Assembly (NCBI GenBank): GCA_029054535.1
Contig: JAIDFC010000189.1
Location: forward strand, 1-8,271
Reading direction: 5' to 3'
From: Rikenella sp.
Lineage (GTDB): Bacteria; Bacteroidota; Bacteroidia; Bacteroidales; Rikenellaceae
Length of the DNA: 8,271 bases
A program made the translations under genes and the position numbers. The notes beneath the pieces are model-generated. The model saw only the letters and a program-made list of their open reading frames with translations, had not been told where the DNA came from and made no database searches. Below, one piece after another: positions 6,668-8,271 of this stretch. How positions within the stretch are numbered: position 1 is the first letter of the stretch; every line of letters begins with the position of its first letter.

Positions 6668-6698
6668 CAAAAAAATCTCCCTCCCCAAAAAACAGAAC

Positions 6699-7508
6699 CT
6701 ACAGCTGCGTCGCCGGATCCAAGTTCTTCCCCTCGATATCCTTGAAATACTTATAAGTCCCGACCTTCAACTCCGCCGTAGCATCTTCGTCGCAGACGAT
6801 GATTCCGTGCGGATGCCGCTGCAACGCACTGATCGTCCACATATGATTGATCCCCTCCTCGACGCCATGCCGCAATGCCCGAGCCTTCCCATGCCCGTTC
6901 ACCAAAATCAGCACCTCGTCGGCATCCATAATCGTCCCCACGCCCACCGTCAGCGCCGTCTTCGGCACTTTATTAACATCGTTGTCGAAGAACCGCGAGT
7001 TGGCGATGATCGTATCCAGCGTCAAGGTCTTCATCCGGGTCCGCGAAGTGAGCGACGAGGCCGGTTCATTGAATGCGATATGTCCGTCCGGACCGATCCC
7101 CCCCATAAAGAGTCGAATCCCCCCCAACGCCTCGATCTTCGCCTCGTAAGCCGCGCATTCAGCCGCCGGATCCGCCGCATTCCCGTTCAGAATATTGACG
7201 TTTTCGGGCCGAATGTCCACATGGTTGAAAAAGTTGGTCCACATAAACGTGTAGTAGCTCTGCGGATGCTCTTTCGGAATCCCGCAATACTCGTCCATGT
7301 TGAACGTTACGACGTTCGCAAACGAGACTTTCCCCGCTTTGTGCAAGGCGATCAACGCCTTATAAGTCCCCAGCGGCGTAGACCCCGTCGGCAATCCCAA
7401 CACGAACGGACGCTCCGGAGTCGGCCCGAAAGTATTGATCTTGCGGGCGATGTAATTGGCTGCCCACTGCGAAATATGGGCGTAATCGGGTTCGATAATC
7501 AGTCGCAT
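6699..7508 (-). CDS. nagB: Glucosamine-6-phosphate deaminase
   Basis: NagB converts glucosamine 6-phosphate and water to fructose 6-phosphate and ammonia in the cytoplasm, feeding amino sugars from chitin, mucin or peptidoglycan into glycolysis. The 269-residue protein matches the hexameric E. coli type (266 residues) with nearly collinear numbering. It has the phosphate loop GLPTGSTPLG (38-47) and Asp72 in FNMDEYCG. Asp141, His143 and Glu148 lie in GIGPDGHIAFNEPASS. Residues known from E. coli as the allosteric N-acetylglucosamine-6-phosphate site are also present (Ser151, Ser152, Arg158, Lys160, Tyr254), so allosteric activation is likely retained. The ATG at 7508 begins directly at the conserved MRLII. 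It has its own promoter, leader hairpin and terminator, hence is a single-gene unit. No nagA or transporter gene is adjacent in this window. Confidence 0.97.
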   Translation of the reverse strand: MRLIIEPDYAHISQWAANYIARKINTFGPTPERPFVLGLPTGSTPLGTYKALIALHKAGKVSFANVVTFNMDEYCGIPKEHPQSYYTFMWTNFFNHVDIRPENVNILNGNAADPAAECAAYEAKIEALGGIRLFMGGIGPDGHIAFNEPASSLTSRTRMKTLTLDTIIANSRFFDNDVNKVPKTALTVGVGTIMDADEVLILVNGHGKARALRHGVEEGINHMWTISALQRHPHGIIVCDEDATAELKVGTYKYFKDIEGKNLDPATQL

Positions 7509-7559
7509 AACTTCTGTATTTTTCTTTTTTATTTAATCTTCACTCATTTTGAACGGGAA

Positions 7560-7595
7560 GGTACTGTTCTTTTGTGAACAACAGAGAACAGCACC
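7560..7595 (-). promoter_or_regulatory. Stem-loop in the nagB 5' leader
   Basis: Arms 7560-7570 and 7585-7595 form an 11-bp stem in the minus-strand RNA (GGTGCTGTTCT with AGAACAGTACC, one G-U pair) around a 14-base loop that can itself form TTG/CAA. It lies about 50 bases upstream of the ATG, downstream of the predicted transcript start. No T tract follows, so it is not an intrinsic terminator for the ribF-like gene. As DNA, the repeated TGTTC/GAACA half-sites inside it could be protein-binding sites. Confidence 0.5.
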
Positions 7596-7599
7596 CGCC

Positions 7600-7618
7600 T
7601 GTTATCAAAAGAATAACA
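7600..7618. repeat. Inverted repeat at the predicted nagB transcription start
   Basis: TGTTAT (7600-7605) and ATAACA (7613-7618) are 6-base inverted arms 7 bases apart, centred just downstream of the nagB -7 element and covering the expected start site. That size and position suit a repressor operator, for example for an amino-sugar-responsive regulator. No regulator gene is visible nearby, so the function is inferred from position only. Confidence 0.4.
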
Positions 7619-7621
7619 AGA

Positions 7622-7652
7622 CAAATATAAGAAATGTGTCGTTATTTTCCAA
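7622..7652 (-). promoter_or_regulatory. nagB promoter
   Basis: On the minus strand TATATTTG (7622..7629) matches the Bacteroidetes -7 consensus TAnnTTTG exactly, and TTG (7650..7652) lies 20 bases upstream. Transcription would start near 7615, giving a leader of about 107 bases. The upstream element lies within the last codons of the ribF-like gene, so nagB appears to be separately transcribed despite the short gap. Confidence 0.72.
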
Positions 7653-8271
7653 GCACGCGGATGCGCAGCGGCAGGTCGGCAGAGCGTTCGCGAAGCGAAT
7701 CGTCGATCGTCAGTCGGGTCTCCTCGTCGCCGAGATCCGGGAAGCAGACCCGATATTCGCCCGCTGGAGGCAGGAGTTTGGTCGGATCGTGCGGCGGATC
7801 GGTGCGGATCAGGTAAGGACCGCCCAGCATATCGGCGGCGGTTTCCATCTCTCCGGCCTCGATCGCTGCCCGGATCGCCGTCGAGCTGATATTTTCGTAC
7901 CGCCCGACGTTGGCCGTTCGGATGCCGTCCCGTTCGAGCGCCTCGGTCGATCCCGAGCGGTCGCGGCCAAAATGGTGATCTTCGCCCGACAGCACCGCTG
8001 CGGCCTTCAACCGCCCCCGCAGATAATCCCGCATGAAAGTTTCGCTGTCGATCCGGCTGAAAGCCGGCGTAAAACGAACCACCACGACATGGTCGACCCC
8101 CGTTTCGGCCAACAGTTCGAGTTTTTCGGGGAGCGTGCTGAGCAGCCGGTTTTCACCCCGCAGCACCAGCCGCGGATGCGGATCGAACGTAACGACGACG
8201 GATTCTCCGCCGCCCGCCCCCAATCGCCCGTGAGCGATGTCGTTCAGCCGCCCGATCAACAGCCTGTGCCC
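7642..8271 (-). CDS. ribF: RibF-type FMN adenylyltransferase (FAD synthetase), partial, riboflavin-kinase domain reduced
   Basis: The gene runs off the right edge. The visible 209 residues begin at GHR, the second half of the family's nucleotide-binding HxGH region, so roughly 20-30 N-terminal residues are outside. The FMN adenylyltransferase domain makes FAD from FMN and ATP. It is shown by VVVTFDPHPR, the KLELLAETGVDHVVVVRF block, SGEDHHFGRDRSG and the conserved ISSTAIR (residues 128-134 of the visible part). After LGGPY, bifunctional RibF normally has a riboflavin kinase domain of about 120 residues with a GRxxGFPTAN motif. Here only about 55 residues remain, with KLLPPAGEYRV reminiscent of the kinase but no PTAN motif. 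It may be a monofunctional FAD synthetase or a reduced paralogue. The sequence is visibly the most GC-rich in the window. Reading continues open through 8271 with no in-frame ATG, so no start is assigned. Confidence 0.83.
   Translation of the reverse strand, partial: GHRLLIGRLNDIAHGRLGAGGGESVVVTFDPHPRLVLRGENRLLSTLPEKLELLAETGVDHVVVVRFTPAFSRIDSETFMRDYLRGRLKAAAVLSGEDHHFGRDRSGSTEALERDGIRTANVGRYENISSTAIRAAIEAGEMETAADMLGGPYLIRTDPPHDPTKLLPPAGEYRVCFPDLGDEETRLTIDDSLRERSADLPLRIRVLGK

Noticed and set aside
6645..7577. Plus-strand open reading frame (310 codons) opposite nagB
   Set aside because: It is fully antisense to nagB, which has all catalytic residues, and the translation resembles no protein family.

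Overview
The window looks like Bacteroidales chromosome, most likely a gut lineage near Alistipes (Rikenellaceae). The order-level call rests on three things: promoter elements of the Bacteroidetes type (TTTG/TTG, about 20 bases, then TAnnTTTG), type V pilus proteins with Bacteroidetes lipobox signal peptides, and AT-rich leaders without strong Shine-Dalgarno sequences. The genus is inferred from the fairly GC-rich coding sequence and is much less certain. Every gene seen lies on the minus strand, so the window is transcribed from right to left.

Layout in transcription order, starting at the right end: (1) the 3' part of a RibF-type FMN adenylyltransferase gene (7642..8271, its start lies outside the window), whose riboflavin-kinase half looks reduced to a remnant; (2) nagB, glucosamine-6-phosphate deaminase (6699..7508), with its own promoter, a structured leader and a strong intrinsic terminator; (3) a five-gene type V (FimA/Mfa1-type) pilus locus from 6441 down to 301, driven by a well-formed promoter at 6514..6545; (4) a tRNA-Leu(UAA) gene (41..124) with a candidate promoter and a strong terminator at the left edge.

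The pilus locus encodes, in order, a FimA/Mfa1-like fimbrillin lipoprotein, a DUF4906-like lipoprotein (candidate accessory or tip subunit), a DUF3575-type outer-membrane beta-barrel protein, a DUF3868/OmpA-like lipoprotein with a TPR-like tail, and a FimB/Mfa2-type anchor lipoprotein. The last four genes are tightly packed. Two of their three junctions are one-base stop/start overlaps, which suggests translational coupling. A 127-base gap with a stem-loop separates the fimbrillin from the rest, a likely point where abundant pilin and scarce minor components are set apart. By analogy with Porphyromonas gingivalis, the subunits would be exported as lipoproteins, trimmed by a surface protease after a basic residue, and polymerised by strand exchange, while the Mfa2-like protein keeps its lipid and anchors the fibre. 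Both polymerising subunits here carry a Thr-Lys at the expected cleavage site, and the fimbrillin has Lys where P. gingivalis FimA has Arg.

I do not see a wholly new system. The points most worth following up are the Lys-type maturation site, the gene order with the anchor last, the inverted repeats on the fimbrillin and nagB promoters, and the shortened RibF protein. No mobile element, CRISPR array or rRNA was recognised. No stretch longer than 300 bases lacks a gene; the largest gap (6442..6698, 257 bases) holds the nagB terminator and the pilus promoter.
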